DNA of 64,000 nt from Theocolax elegans (lineage: Eukaryota; Arthropoda; Insecta; Hymenoptera; Cerocephalidae): contig CM047426.1 in NCBI GenBank assembly GCA_026168455.1, positions 53,427,085 through 53,491,084 on the forward strand, given 5' to 3'. Each line of letters opens with the position of its first letter. Positions within the stretch are counted from its first letter, which is position 1. A program made the position numbers and the translations under genes. Positions 21,135 to 31,840 of the stretch are shown in pieces. The notes beneath the pieces were generated by a model. It was not told where the DNA came from. It worked only from the letters and a program-made list of their open reading frames with translations, and did not search any database.

Positions 21135-22221
21135 GTGGTTCTCAGTGACATCGAAGATGAAAAAAAATAAATATTGCTATAACTGTGGAAATATGTTTTA
21201 GAGGTATGCAGTAATTCTCCCGAATTTTTTCAGATTTTTTCTGGGCTATTATTTTAAGTTACAGAGAGTCAAAGTTGACATTTTAGCACCTTTTTGCATT
21301 ATATGCCCATTTTCCTGCATTTTTAGCTCCCAGGGGATGCATTTTTCACTAAAAACTTATAAGATACTTTTATAGTAATCCTTCAGATTAGTATTATAAT
21401 TCTTGTAAGGGTTTAAAACTAAAAATCCAGCGTTATAAATGTTTAAAAAATAATTTTTTATAATTGTATAATAATATTTGTATTTTTAGCAGCTTACAGG
21501 AGATTAGATGGATACTGGAAACAAGTGAAAATACTTTTGTACCATTCCAAGGTAAGTGCATAAATTTTTTTGCAATAATCATGCTAATAGATTCATCGTT
21601 ACAAGGCAACAAATATGCATTTATATTAATGTTTCGGGCACCTTTCCCCAGGGTTACCGTTTAGGGTTTTTCTGTCCTTTATTGTCTAATGTAAATGAAG
21701 TCATACTGTGAGAGTGCAACAAAGAAAAATTCCTCTATCTGGCAACATTGCCTTTCCCGGATATTTTGACCATAAGTGATCATAATGATTTAGATCCACT
21801 CCGGAAATTTTTAGGCAGTTTCTGACTATAAAAAGACATCTTTTAGACAGTATTAGGTTACCAGAGTCCGGAGCAGAATTGCTGATTTTCACTATTTAAG
21901 GTTTAAATGGCTTACAAGAGTGTGACTGCATACATTTATGTCTTTAAAAGTATTTTTAATGAAAAGTTCGGAAAATTTTACAAAAAAAGTCATAGTTACA
22001 ATTTTAGTGAAAAATGCATCCCCTGGGAGCTAAAAATGCATGAAAATGGGCATATAATGCAAAAAGGTGCTAAAATGTCAACTTTGACTCTCTGTAACTT
22101 AAAATAATGGCCCAGAAAAAATCAGAAAAAATTCAGGAAAACTACTGGATACCTCTAAAACATATTCCTACAGTTATAGCAATATTTATTTTTTTCATCT
22201 ACGATGTCACAGAGAACCACC
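21133..22221. mobile_element. Palindromic MITE (GGGTGGTTCTC termini)
   Basis: Inverted arms of about 240 bp (21133-21375 and 21985-22221) start GGGTGGTTCTC.GTGACATC and enclose unrelated sequence. Both ends touch TA repeats. A third copy of the arm lies at 47491-47765. It inserted into the Penelope 3' region. No transposase. Confidence 0.82.
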
Positions 22222-22281
22222 TATATATTTATATATATATCGTTAAAGGTAATATAACGTAAACACTTTACAACTGTCACA

Positions 22282-22875
22282 TCAGACATTTAAATTTCTG
22301 AGAACCGGGAAATAAGAACTATTTAAAAATCTAATATCGTCTTTCTTATTAACATTATTTACATCAAGTTTAATGTGTAACATTTCTGAAATAAGACGCT
22401 TTTTATAATTGAACTCCCTATCGACAATTTTAACACCATCCCGATCAAATTCATGTTTTTTTAAAACCATATGTTGATTAATAACTGATTCAGTATTGTT
22501 ATTCTTTTTGTGTGCATTGATCTTCGTTTTAAGTAAACGTTTAGTTTCACCGACGTAAGATGCAGGACAGTCTTTACAATTTAATTTATAAACAACATTC
22601 ACCTGTTCAAACTTTTTTGTACCATCTTTACCCAGTTTAATAATTGAATTCGAATTTTTTTGAACTAATGGTAGAATTTGAATATCAAAAGACCTTAATA
22701 TGCGAAATAATTTATCAAACTTCTGAGAAAAAGGTAATAGTAAATAGGCAAGACGTTTAATTCTAGAAGTAGATAGAATATTACTTTTAAATTTTAACTT
22801 ATTTAGACGGAAGTGAATATTTTGTTTAATAAATTTGATATTGTAGTTATTGTCGATAAGTAGATTTTTTACAAT
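22282..22875 (-). pseudogene. Penelope RT C-terminus and GIY-YIG endonuclease
   Basis: A GIY-YIG endonuclease is readable in one frame (22602-22282): VVYKLNCKDCPASYVGETKR with the Tyr/Gly pair of the motif, then the conserved SVINQH, HEFD and YKKRLISEMLHIKL blocks. Upstream (22875-22603) the RT-to-nuclease linker is continuous (FIKQNIHFRLNK, IIKLGKDGTKKFEQ). It is cut at 22876 by a solo LTR and continues on the other side at 23844. Identification as a PLE is firm. Confidence 0.88.
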
Positions 22876-23843
22876 TGTAACGTGGTATTCGCGAACCCGG
22901 AATGATTAATTAATTTATGTAATTAATAAAAACCGTTGGGCCGCGTTGCCCAATACCGCGCACACAAGTTATTTAATTTTCCGAACTGCGAGCTGTTCCC
23001 AGGAACGCGAGTTCGCTGGGATAAACGGTGTAAAGGATTCGGGCGATCCTCCTTGCCTCGACACGATTATTTTAAATTTATAGAGGTTGTCGGCGGGAGC
23101 AGGGAGAAATATAATTAAACACAGTTGATTAAAAAAAATGAATAAAACATTTATTTTAATATATTAATTAAGAAAATGGCCATCCAGGCCTCGTGCCGCA
23201 ACAATAATCTTTCGCGCGGACGGAAGTATCGGGAGCCAACCGGATCGAGATCCTCGCCTGCGGTTGACTTGACCCCGATCTCCGCTACTCGGGTAGCGGC
23301 GTACCCGAATACACTCCCGATGTACACACACATACACTCGTGGTAAGGGGGGAACGCGCGGTAATATAAATGAAACTTACCGGGATGCGCCCCGTGGATG
23401 GCCCAGCCGATCCGTGTCCATGTATCCTCCTGGGCAACGGAGGACCGACGTCGGCTACGGTGCTGAAAGGCGGCCCTGTGCCGCGGCGAGTGCCTCGCGA
23501 ACCGCGTCCGCACTCCCTCACACACTTCCCGTCCTATTCACACACCAGGTCACTCGCGGCTCACTCACGTTCCGGGTTATCGACGGCTTTGCGCCTCACG
23601 CGCCTTTTCTTAGCCGGAAAACTCACGATCGCACCGGATAGATTTTTGTCCGCCTCGAGCGGCGGATCGGTACGTACTAAATAGGCAATTGCCTAATTTC
23701 CGAAAAAGGGATAAGAGTGGGGAAACTCACACACTCTTTCGCGCTCCCATCCCTACGTATAGTCGCGCGCATAATTGTACACTCGTAGAAAAGTAAACAA
23801 GTGTCGTCGATTGGCCTTGACATACGAAAGGCTCCGACGACTT
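22876..23843 (+). mobile_element. Solo LTR-like insertion, 968 bp, TSD ACAAT
   Basis: Begins TGTAACGTGG, ends CCGACGACTT and is flanked by ACAAT at 22871-22875 and 23844-23848. Removal with one TSD rejoins the Penelope frame. The right end lacks the usual CA. G+C-rich centre (23180-23660) with overlapping spurious ORFs on both strands. LTR nature is inferred from the TGTAACG start, size and 5-bp TSD. Confidence 0.68.
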
Positions 23844-24029
23844 ACAATACGCGAATTTAAGTACTCTATTCGTCGTGAATAGATTGTGTGACGATTTCCA
23901 TCACACAATATTTAAATCTGTTGTGTGATATCGTACATCTGACGTTTTTGGTACCAATTTGTTATAAAACGATCATTTTCTCTAATTAAGGTAATGTCAA
24001 GAAAATTGATTTTTTGGTCCATAAATACG
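23844..24029 (-). pseudogene. Penelope reverse transcriptase fragment
   Basis: Minus strand reads INFLDITLIRENDRFITNWY (24018-23959), a conserved segment of Penelope RTs, and then decays through a short stretch with a stop before joining the part at 22875 across the LTR. The upstream end abuts Polinton sequence. Confidence 0.72.
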
Positions 24030-24141
24030 TAGCGAAGCATGTAATTGTGTTATCGGGATAGTACATCATACTACTATTACTGGGTAGTACTAAGTAAAAG
24101 TCTTCAAGGTAATCCATGTTTACGAAGATTTCACTACTCAT
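24030..24141 (-). pseudogene. Polinton capsid-associated protein, N-terminal scrap
   Basis: Minus strand from ATG 24141 includes FYLVLPSNSSMMYYPDNTI, clearly related to the N-terminus of the Polinton gene at 1141. Only about 37 codons remain before Penelope sequence starts. It is a second, independent Polinton remnant. Confidence 0.7.
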
Positions 24142-24149
24142 GCTTTTAC

Positions 24150-25090
24150 CCAAGAATTAAACTATCCGACCCATTTTACAAATGCATTCAATCGGTGTTT
24201 CCGCTAATCTTATAGGCTTACTATTTACAGTAAAGGTTGTGTACCTCCATTGCATCGTTCGGGAGATATGAACCGCCTCCGTCTTTTCAGCCGCCTGACA
24301 CAGCCCATAGGTGCTCAACCATACAGCTACTACCGCGATAGAGATATCTCCAAGGTATACCTCATCGATGCTCCTTGCGATGACGACCAAAGCCACATCG
24401 TCCGCAAAGCCCACCATCGTCACTCCCTCTGGAAGATCTGCCCTCCTAAGCAATAACGTCCTATCTACAAGTTCTTAAAATTTTGAATTTTTTGGATGTC
24501 TAGAAAGATAAATATGATGCGTAGCTATTGCTCTAAGTAAAATAGCTCTTAACGTTTTTTAAGTTAGTAAAAAACACTAAGAAAGATTGTCCTAACTATC
24601 AAAAAGCATCGTATCGTGCATCGTACTATTTACAAAAACTTGATTTTCTCGATTTTATATTTTTGTCAGATAAGACGTTATTGCTTAGGAGGGCTGAGAT
24701 ACTGTCTAAGCAGTCCATAGTGAACGACGTTCCAGAGAAAGATCGTACCTTGTGGTACGCCTCCGGTGGTGTTATAGGAACGCGCGCCATCTTCGGTGTC
24801 ATAATGGAGAACCCGTTCTGTGATGTAGCTTGAGATGACTTTACGCAAGTAGAAGCCCCTTTAATTGTTCCAAATAGAACATAATGTTGTTCAATCGAGC
24901 TGAGTTAAAGGCATTGCGGATATACAGTGAGATGACAGCATAGATACGCCTAGAATTCCTAGTACCACTGATGGCATCGGTGACCAGCTCAACAGCTCGC
25001 CTTATAGCCCTTTCCGAAAACCGAACTGATTATCGGACAGATCGCCTGCATGTGCAATGACTGCTTGTAGTCGCATCAGAGCTATATACC
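24150..25090 (-). pseudogene. R1-like LINE reverse transcriptase, split by a MITE
   Basis: Minus strand gives, in order, LSDNQFGFRKG (about 25045-25010), NAFNSAR, a GGVPQGTI motif-B block (about 24760), HYGLLR, then across a 238-bp insertion LPEGVTMVGFADDVALVV (motif C FADD, about 24430-24375) and a KTEAVHIS block. Several stops and frameshifts occur. The motifs are of the R1/LOA group. The N-terminal RT and endonuclease are missing. Confidence 0.82.
24449..24686. mobile_element. 238-bp MITE, TSD TA
   Basis: Inverted ends AGCAATAACGTC.TATCT are flanked by TA at 24447-24448 and 24687-24688. Taking it out restores the R1-like RT frame between the motif-B and motif-C blocks. The target itself was palindromic around the TA (CCTCCTAGGAGG), which makes the inverted repeat look longer than it is. 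Confidence 0.85.
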
Positions 25091-25121
25091 TCCTATAAAA
25101 CAGGAGAAAATCATAGACACT

Positions 25122-26320
25122 ATGACAAAGGATGTCGACAAAATGCCAAGAGCGACTGAAAAACAAAGAAACATCACGATGGGTGTTAAGGAAGGCCTGA
25201 AAAAGCATCGGTCATTAATAGCCAATCTCCAGAAGTCTCAAGTAGTGGACCGAGAATTTAGAGCTATTAAGAGAATGCGCAGCCCTAGAGGTAGCTCAAA
25301 ACCTCAATCCGGTGAGCGAAATAAACCGCAACAGAAGAAAAAAGCTGTGAAGACTCCACAGGTCCCTAAGATAAATGTGTCTGATGCACATAGCAACAAT
25401 GTGGCAGATGACCCATACTCCGGCAACACTAAGAGTATACCTGGATTCAGCAGAAAGCCCTAGTCAAACTGGAAAACTGTGCCGAGCCGCAAGACATCTG
25501 GCAATAATCGGAAGGGAGAAGAAGTAGAGTTCAAGACGGGACAAGAGATGGCATCTAATAATCAACTGCAGGATGACCATCAAAACGCAGATCCCCGAAA
25601 CAACGGGTCCTGACCATTCTTATCTCCCACAGGTCGGCAAGACATTCACAGACGCAATACGGACGCTACGTACGACAGACGACCCCGACAATAAAATAGA
25701 CACGAGGGGAATTACAAAGATAAAAAACGGCTTTGTACTTATTCGTGCAAAATCCAAGGGAAGCACTCCGGGCAAACTGACTAGCAGACTACGACGGACT
25801 TTGGGAAGCAGGGTGTAATCTAAGACTTGAAGCCCAGAGTAACGCTGGAGATTCTGGATATAAACTATCTGACAGAGAAGAAAGAAGTACGAACGGCTCG
25901 AGAGAAAGCGCTGAAAACAAAGGCAGACAGAAAAATCAGGGTACTCGCACCAAATAGACGAGGACAAAGAATTACTATCTGCGAAATGGGACAGAACGAC
26001 GCAAAGTCACTGTTACATAAAGGATTTATAAAAATCGGGTTTGTCAGTTGTCGTATAAAAACCAATCATGGTGGCGAGATGCTACAAGTGCCTCGGGTAT
26101 GGACACAGCAGAACGCAATGCAGAGAAGCAGACGGATATGACAGCTGCTGGAGGTGCGGTACGCAAGGCCACAAGGTCGAAGCCGGCAAGGGCGCGGCTG
26201 CCTTATTCCTCTGCTCGCAACAGGGTATCGAAGAAGCGGTACATATCCCGAGTAGCGCATCCTGCACCGCACATAGAGCAGGTTTGACGGAAGCAAAGAT
26301 AAATCAGACAACAAGTTGGA
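25122..26320 (+). pseudogene. R1-like LINE ORF1 (gag), frameshifted
   Basis: Nucleic-acid-binding ORF1 protein of an R1/LOA-type LINE. The N-terminal half is basic (25122-25463). A middle gag region follows in other frames (25573-25818, then 25827-26060 with VTLEILDINYLT). The zinc knuckles begin RCYKCLGYGHSRTQC (about 26074-26118), then CWRCGTQGHK, with a third degenerate knuckle. At least three frame changes. It lies head to head with the minus-strand RT fragment, so the two cannot be one collinear copy. Confidence 0.78.
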
Positions 26321-26323
26321 CGT

Positions 26324-26470
26324 AATGGCTACAGTACTTCAGGACAATTTGAACGGTAGCAGATTGGCTCATGTTCTGCTACCTCAGTTAGCTACCACCA
26401 TATTGCTGAACCAGCAAAGTATGCGAGACACTTACCGTCCTGCTTAGGACAGGAGAAGAATTTGCGCGTT
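26324..26470 (+). pseudogene. Start of R1-like LINE ORF2 (endonuclease)
   Basis: ATG 26324 opens MATVLQDNLNGSRLAH, typical of the first residues of R1-group ORF2 endonucleases (LQ.NLNR motif). It hits a TAG after about 40 codons and is then cut. It follows ORF1 closely, as expected. Confidence 0.6.
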
Positions 26471-26481
26471 TTTTTGCACAC

Positions 26482-26760
26482 CTATTTATCATGCCCCTCT
26501 CGGCGACATCGCCAGCAGTACCGACGTATGTCCCATCCTTTACAGTCTTTGTTAACATTCCCGTACCCGAGGCATTTGTAGCACCTAAGAACGCGCAACC
26601 TATGTCTCACGCGGCAGTTAACCCAACCTATTTTTAAACTACCGTTCCTGAGTAACGCGGTCGCTTTCCTCGCGTCGAATTCGCATACCACAAAGACCAT
26701 ACCTCGAGTGTTAGACCCGAAGACATAGAGGCGTATATATTTATACGCCGCAGTATTAGA
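26482..26760 (-). pseudogene. R1-like LINE ORF1 zinc-knuckle fragment
   Basis: Minus-strand gag end with two knuckles, RCYKCLGYGNVNKDC and YCWRCRREGHDK, preceded by GSNTRGMVFVVCEF and a KIGWVNCRVR block. It is open through into the long-TIR repeat (26760-26913), but that part is repeat sequence, not gag. It is a different copy from the plus-strand ORF1 at 25122-26320. Confidence 0.75.
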
Positions 26761-26937
26761 AGTATAATTATAATATATGCCATAATAGTTTTCTGCAATT
26801 GAAAGTACTGAAATCAAAAACATCTTCCAAGAAGGTGTCAAAACCCGCAAGTATTGTGTTATTCTAATCAAACTTTGAAAATAGTTATCTGATAAATAAA
26901 TTCTGCAATTCAATCTGACATTGTTATCTGATAAATA

Positions 26938-27325
26938 CCGTCACATACCCAATTGTTGATCAATTAAGGTAAATCTGTACGTTCATAGAATAATTTTATG
27001 TTAAAAAAGCTAATAATTGTATATATTTAGACGGATACAGAAAGTATAAGTATTAAACTTCCTTTTAGCCATCTCAGAAAAATAAAATAGGTGCTATTTT
27101 TAAAGTAAGCAACAATCTAAGAAAAAAAAGCGGGAAGTACCAATTTCTGATCAGTAAATTTTCGGTACATATACCACTTTCTATTTAAGTCTACTAAACA
27201 ATTATTGATTGTTTAACCTTCAAATTGTGCGTAGCAACGTTTAGATTTATGTAAATCTTATTATTTTATTGAAATAATACACTGATCAGAAATTGGTTCA
27301 TGATCAACAATTGGGTATGTGACGG
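26938..27325. mobile_element. 388-bp MITE, copy 2, TSD TA
   Basis: Same length and termini as 15029-15416, with only a few differences, flanked by TA at 26936-26937 and 27326-27327. Copy A of the host repeat carries the empty site at about 10240-10257. Confidence 0.93.
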
Positions 27326-28610
27326 TAAGTAATTTTAACTCTAACTCCCTTATTTTATCTATTTCTTTGAATTTCAATTCAACATTTTTTTAAATATTCC
27401 GAAAATTTCATATAAAAAATTTCTGTAATTGAAAGAACTGAAATCGATAAGGATTTTGAACCATGCAAAAATTTCTACCAATATGAATACAGATTTTTTT
27501 AATGAAAAGTATTATACACTATTACTTTTCATTTGTGGCCCTCTTATATCTTACAGTAATAAATAAATAATATCCTAATGATATTAATTTGTGCAAAATA
27601 TTAAAATTCTTTTATATTTGTGCAAAGTAAAATTTTTTATTCTTTTAAATAATAAAATAATACTTGCACCACCGTTGGTTAATAAGTGTTACCGCTATTC
27701 ATATAGGTGTTAATTCTGACTATATTAACTGATGTTACATTTTATGAATCATTACATACATCTTATCTATTATCCTATTTTAAAATTTATAGGCCTAATA
27801 TATTATGCAAAGCGACTTATGGTTTATTATTAAACAGTGTGAAGACCCACGCGTAGAAACAAGACTATATACTATACAGGGTGTCCCAAAAGTATGGACA
27901 CACCTGAATATCTCGGAAAATAAGGGTGCCAGGAAAAAACTTTCAATATAAAAGCTTTAAGAAATCAAACGATGCATCTGATGGTGACCTTCAATTTGAC
28001 CTTAAGCTTGACCTTCAAGGTTATTTGAAGGTCAAAGAGATTTTTTTAAATGGGAACCCCTATTTTTGACACCGGATTCAGAAAGAGCGAAAAATTTTAC
28101 GTCCAAAGCGATGGTTTTCAATTTGTTAGAATGACCTTCAAAAAGTAAAATGAAGGTTAAATATTGAAAAATCGTAAACAAGCTATTTTCTTTGAACTTT
28201 TTCGGATTTGTGGGCGAATAAATGTCAGAGTAGATTTTGGGATTAACAACCTTGAGTATCTCGACCTTGGAGTTAATTTTCAAGGTCATTCAAAGGTCAA
28301 AGTAAATTTTTTATGGACAGCCTTATTTCTGACACCGGATTCAAAGAGAGCGGAAAACGTAATACCAGAAATGATATTTTACAGTTTTTCGTTGTGAACA
28401 TGAGAAAGTTAATTGAAGGTTAAATTTCATAAACACTTAGAAACTATTGTCGTAAATTTACTAACCTTACTTTTAGCGCTACCCAGAAACAACGACGTGG
28501 ACGTAGTAAGTTCTGTTTCCTTTGGGGTGCTTGATTAACGTGAGTCCCCTTGCCTCTCACGATGGGGAGCTTGCTTAACGTAAGTCCCCTTGCCTCTCAC
28601 GATTGACGTG

Positions 28611-28728
28611 ATGTCTAGCCGGTGAAGGCAAGACAGGCTGATGTCCGGCCGGTGAAGGCAAGACAGGCTGGTGTCCGGCCGTTAAAGGCAAGACAGGCTG
28701 GTGTCTGGCCTGTGAAGGCAAGATGAAA
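28611..28728 (+). repeat. 30-bp minisatellite, about 4 units
   Basis: Units of 30 bp begin ATGTC.GGCCGGTGAAGGC and end AGACAGGCTG. It sits inside the mariner, next to the transposase C-terminus. Confidence 0.88.
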
Positions 28729-28739
28729 ATTCTTTCAGA

Positions 28740-29220
28740 AATCGTCAGTTACCATTTAAAGTTCTTGCTCGAAATGCCCTCCATTTGTTAGTTGACAATG
28801 CCCCATGCGATCATAAAATGATGAAACTGCTCTTTGAATCATTTCATTTGGGATTGCCTGTATTTGTCAATAATACGTTGTCGTAATTCCTCCAAGTTTG
28901 CAGGTTTAGTAGCATACACTTTGTTTTTGACGTAGCCCCATAAAAAATAATCTAGTGGCGACATGTCAGGGGAACGAGGTGGCGACTCAATTACGCACGT
29001 TTATTGCATAATGAGGGGCCGCCCCATCTTGTTGAAAGTAAGTGGTGTTAAAATTGTCACCGACAATCTCATTAACCGCAGGTACGATTTCATTCCTTAA
29101 CATGTTTAGATACTTTTTTCCTGTCAAATTACCTTCTATAAAAAACGGCCCTACTATGCTATTGTTTATGATACCTGCCCAAACATTTAGTTTTTGTGGA
29201 TGTTGAGTATGTGATTCCAA
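28740..29220 (-). pseudogene. mariner/Tc1 transposase, C-terminal part
   Basis: Minus strand reads LNVWAGIINNSIVGPFFIEG, then FQQDGAAPHYA with the second catalytic Asp, then after a frame break near 28990 RSPDMSPLDYFLWGYVKNKV with the third acidic residue, and LEELRQRI. Stops follow near 28830 and 28780. The N-terminal helix-turn-helix and first Asp are missing. Dead copy. Confidence 0.87.
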
Positions 29221-30063
29221 AAGCCGGTGTCAAAAATAGGGGTTCCCATTTAAAAAAATCTCTTTGACCTTCAAATAACCTTGAAGGTCAAGCTTAAGGT
29301 CAAATTGAAGGTCACCATCAGATGCATCGTTTGATTTCCTAAAGCTTTTATATTGAAAGTTTTTTTCCTAGCACCCTTATTTTCCGAGATATTCAGGTGT
29401 GTCCATACTTTTGGGACACCCTGTATATAAACCAATAATTTATTATTAATATGCACATGAATTAATTGGTAAAATCATGTAGATTCTTTACATATACTTA
29501 GTTAAGTGAAATAATAATTATTTTACAAAACTACTAACAAAAACTTGTATTTAAAACAATAACGTAAGGCATTATACAGAGTTTACTGTTTTGGCAAATT
29601 TATTAGATAAAAATAATGATGTCTATTTTTTCATTGGTTATGTAGGATAATAAAATTGCCAGATAGTATTGCTATATTTATTTATTATTACTTAGTGCAG
29701 TTTTCTCACGGTACTATAATTCACACAAATGTACAGGAGTACATTAGTAAGCCAGAATTAACACATATGTGAAGCGTTTAACCAACGATGGTGCAAGTAT
29801 TATTTTATTATTTAAAAGAATGAAAAGGAAATGTCCATTTTATTAGTATTGCAGAAATTAATTTTGCACAAATTAATATCATTAGAATATTTATTACTGT
29901 AAGACATGGGAGGGCCAGAAATGAAAAGTAATAGTGTAAGATATTTTTCATAAAAAAAACTCTGTATTCAGATTGGTAAAAATTTTTGCATGGTTCAAAA
30001 TACTTGTCGATTACAGTTTGATTTCAGTGCTTTCAATTGCAGAAACTTTTTACGAAGTTTAAG

Positions 30064-30123
<60 letters not shown>

Positions 30124-30764
30124 GTTTATTTAAAATATAAATTTGTGGTACGATTCAAAATTCTTGTCGATTTCAGTTTGATTTCAGTGCTTTCAATTGC
30201 AGAAATTTTTTACGAAGTTTAAGTAATATATATAAAAATGTGTATTTAAAATATAAATTTATAGTACGATTTAAAATCCTTGTCGATTTCAGTTTGATTT
30301 CAGTTCCTTCAATTGCAGAAATTTTTTATATGAAATTTTCGTAATATTTAAAAAAATGTTTAATTAAAATTCAAAGAAATAGATAAAATAAGGGAATCAG
30401 AATTTAAATTATGTATTCATCAGATAACAATGTCAGATTGAATTGCAGAATTTATTTATCAGATAACAATTTTCAAAGTTTGATTAGAATAACACAATAC
30501 TTGCGGGTTTTGACACCTTCTTGGAAGGTGTTTTTGATTTCAGTACTTTCAATTGCAGAAAACTATTATGGAATATAAGTTACATATAAAAAAGGTGTTA
30601 ACACAATACTTACGGGTTTCGACACCTTCTTGGAAGGTGTTTTCGAATTTAATATTTTTAATTGCAGAAAACTATTATGGACTATAAGTTATATATAGCA
30701 AAGGTGTAATTAAAATATAAATAAGTAGAGAAAATATGGGAGTTAGAATCAAAGATATTTTTAC

Positions 30765-31840
30765 TATAATGTACACTCAAAATGTGAAGAAAAGCGAAAA
30801 GAATAGTTACACTTTAAACCAGTAATTTTTTAGTGAAAAAATTTTTTTATCTACCTTACAATCTGCAACTAACCGCCTGAAATGTACGAAAATTTACAAT
30901 TTGTTACTTTTTTGATACATTTACGATGGCCATATAGATCCCGCCATGTGTAAACTATATGGTAGGACCTTTATGTTTATCAAAGAAGCTATAATATATA
31001 AGTTATTTTGATGATTCAAGGTTACCTATAATTAACAATAATTTGAAAAAACGTGAATTTTTAAAAAAATAGTGATTTAAACAGCAACTATTCTCTTCAC
31101 CTTTCTTCATATTTTGAGCATAGTTTATATTTGCAATAACATTCTGAAAAATACTGGAGTAAAAGTTTTTATTTAATTAATTTTGGTATTTTTTGTAGTA
31201 TTTAAATTGGTTTTGTCATTTCTCCTTTAAATCTGGCCAAATATTTGACCAGGGATTCTGAAAGAGCACAAAATTCTACATTAAAGTATGTGGAAGCAAA
31301 ATTTTTTCAATGCCAATAACAAAAACCATTGCATTGTAAAGTCGCTAAAAAATTTGTACGCTTCAGCGCAGAAGTGAGATATTTTTTTCGTATTGTTCTT
31401 ATAAACTATTAAAAAAATTTTTTTACTCTATCTATTGTTTAATGAAATCCATCTATTTTTAATTTATATTTTGTGATTATTAAAACTTAAAAATATCTTA
31501 GCAATGAATGTCTTAGTCTGAATGTTTTAGTAATATACCCAAAATTTTCCAGATTTTTAAATTGATTATTTAAAATTACAATGTTTGTGTTGAAAGTTTA
31601 TGACTTATTTACTAATAATTAGCGTCTAAAAATTGTTTACTCAATATTATTAAAAAAATTATTATTTCTTAAATAATCAAAACGCTATGCCCTTGCTTTT
31701 ATTTTAAGCTACCTGTATGAAATTTTTAAAATTTTTAATTTAATATATTATTTATAATATTTATGTTGAAAGGCGTAGATTCGTATAATTTGGGTCTTAC
31801 ATTTCGTTCAGGAAAATTCAGACAAATTAAAAAAGTTTCA
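30765..31840 (-). repeat. Dispersed ~1-kb repeat, inverted copy at 45250-46290
   Basis: Non-coding AT-rich sequence matching the 45-46 kb region in reverse orientation. Shared marks include ATAGATCCCGCCATG, AGGTTACCTATAATTAACAA and AATGGTTTTTGTTATTGGC. Family unknown. Confidence 0.8.

Larger units (their letters stand above)
20690..24029 (-). mobile_element. Penelope-like retroelement, nested and decayed
   Basis: Minus-strand order: RT fragment (24029-23844), solo LTR insertion (23843-22876), RT end plus GIY-YIG endonuclease (22875-22282), palindromic MITE with TA tracts (about 22250-21077), then a terminal repeat-like segment (21076-20690) with a hammerhead-like core. PLEs combine an RT with a GIY-YIG nuclease and have pseudo-LTRs that often carry hammerhead ribozymes, so the layout fits. 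Confidence 0.8.
27877..29423 (-). mobile_element. mariner/Tc1-type element, 1547 bp, TSD TA
   Basis: Ends CAGGGTGTCCCAAAAGTATG and its inverse, flanked by TA at 27875-27876 and 29424-29425. TIRs run about 190 bp. The empty site is present in copy A. It contains a minus-strand transposase 3' half, a 30-bp minisatellite and many AAGGTCA motifs; the N-terminal half of the transposase is replaced by non-coding sequence. Confidence 0.9.
26755..30725. repeat. Long-TIR repeat family, copy B/C with nested MITE and mariner
   Basis: Left arm 26755-27780 and right arm 29700-30725 are inverted copies. The centre (27780-27876 and 29424-29690) matches copy A. After removing a 388-bp MITE and a 1547-bp mariner, the element is about 2.0 kb with arms near 1 kb. 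The right arm has internal ~100-bp repeats (29990-30330) and a TA tract at 30067-30120. No transposase recognised; probably a non-autonomous DNA transposon. Confidence 0.75.

Noticed and set aside
23151..23684. Arg/Pro-rich ORFs up to 124 aa on both strands
   Set aside because: They are inside the GC-rich 968-bp LTR-like insertion, with no domain and full overlap on opposite strands.
26760..26913. N-terminal extension of the minus-strand zinc-knuckle ORF as one 143-aa protein
   Set aside because: This part is the long-TIR repeat (also at 10055 and 30.5 kb), so the ORF is an accidental fusion.
28446..28730. CRISPR array (repeats near 28611)
   Set aside because: Repeats are contiguous 30-bp units without spacers, inside an insect mariner: a minisatellite.
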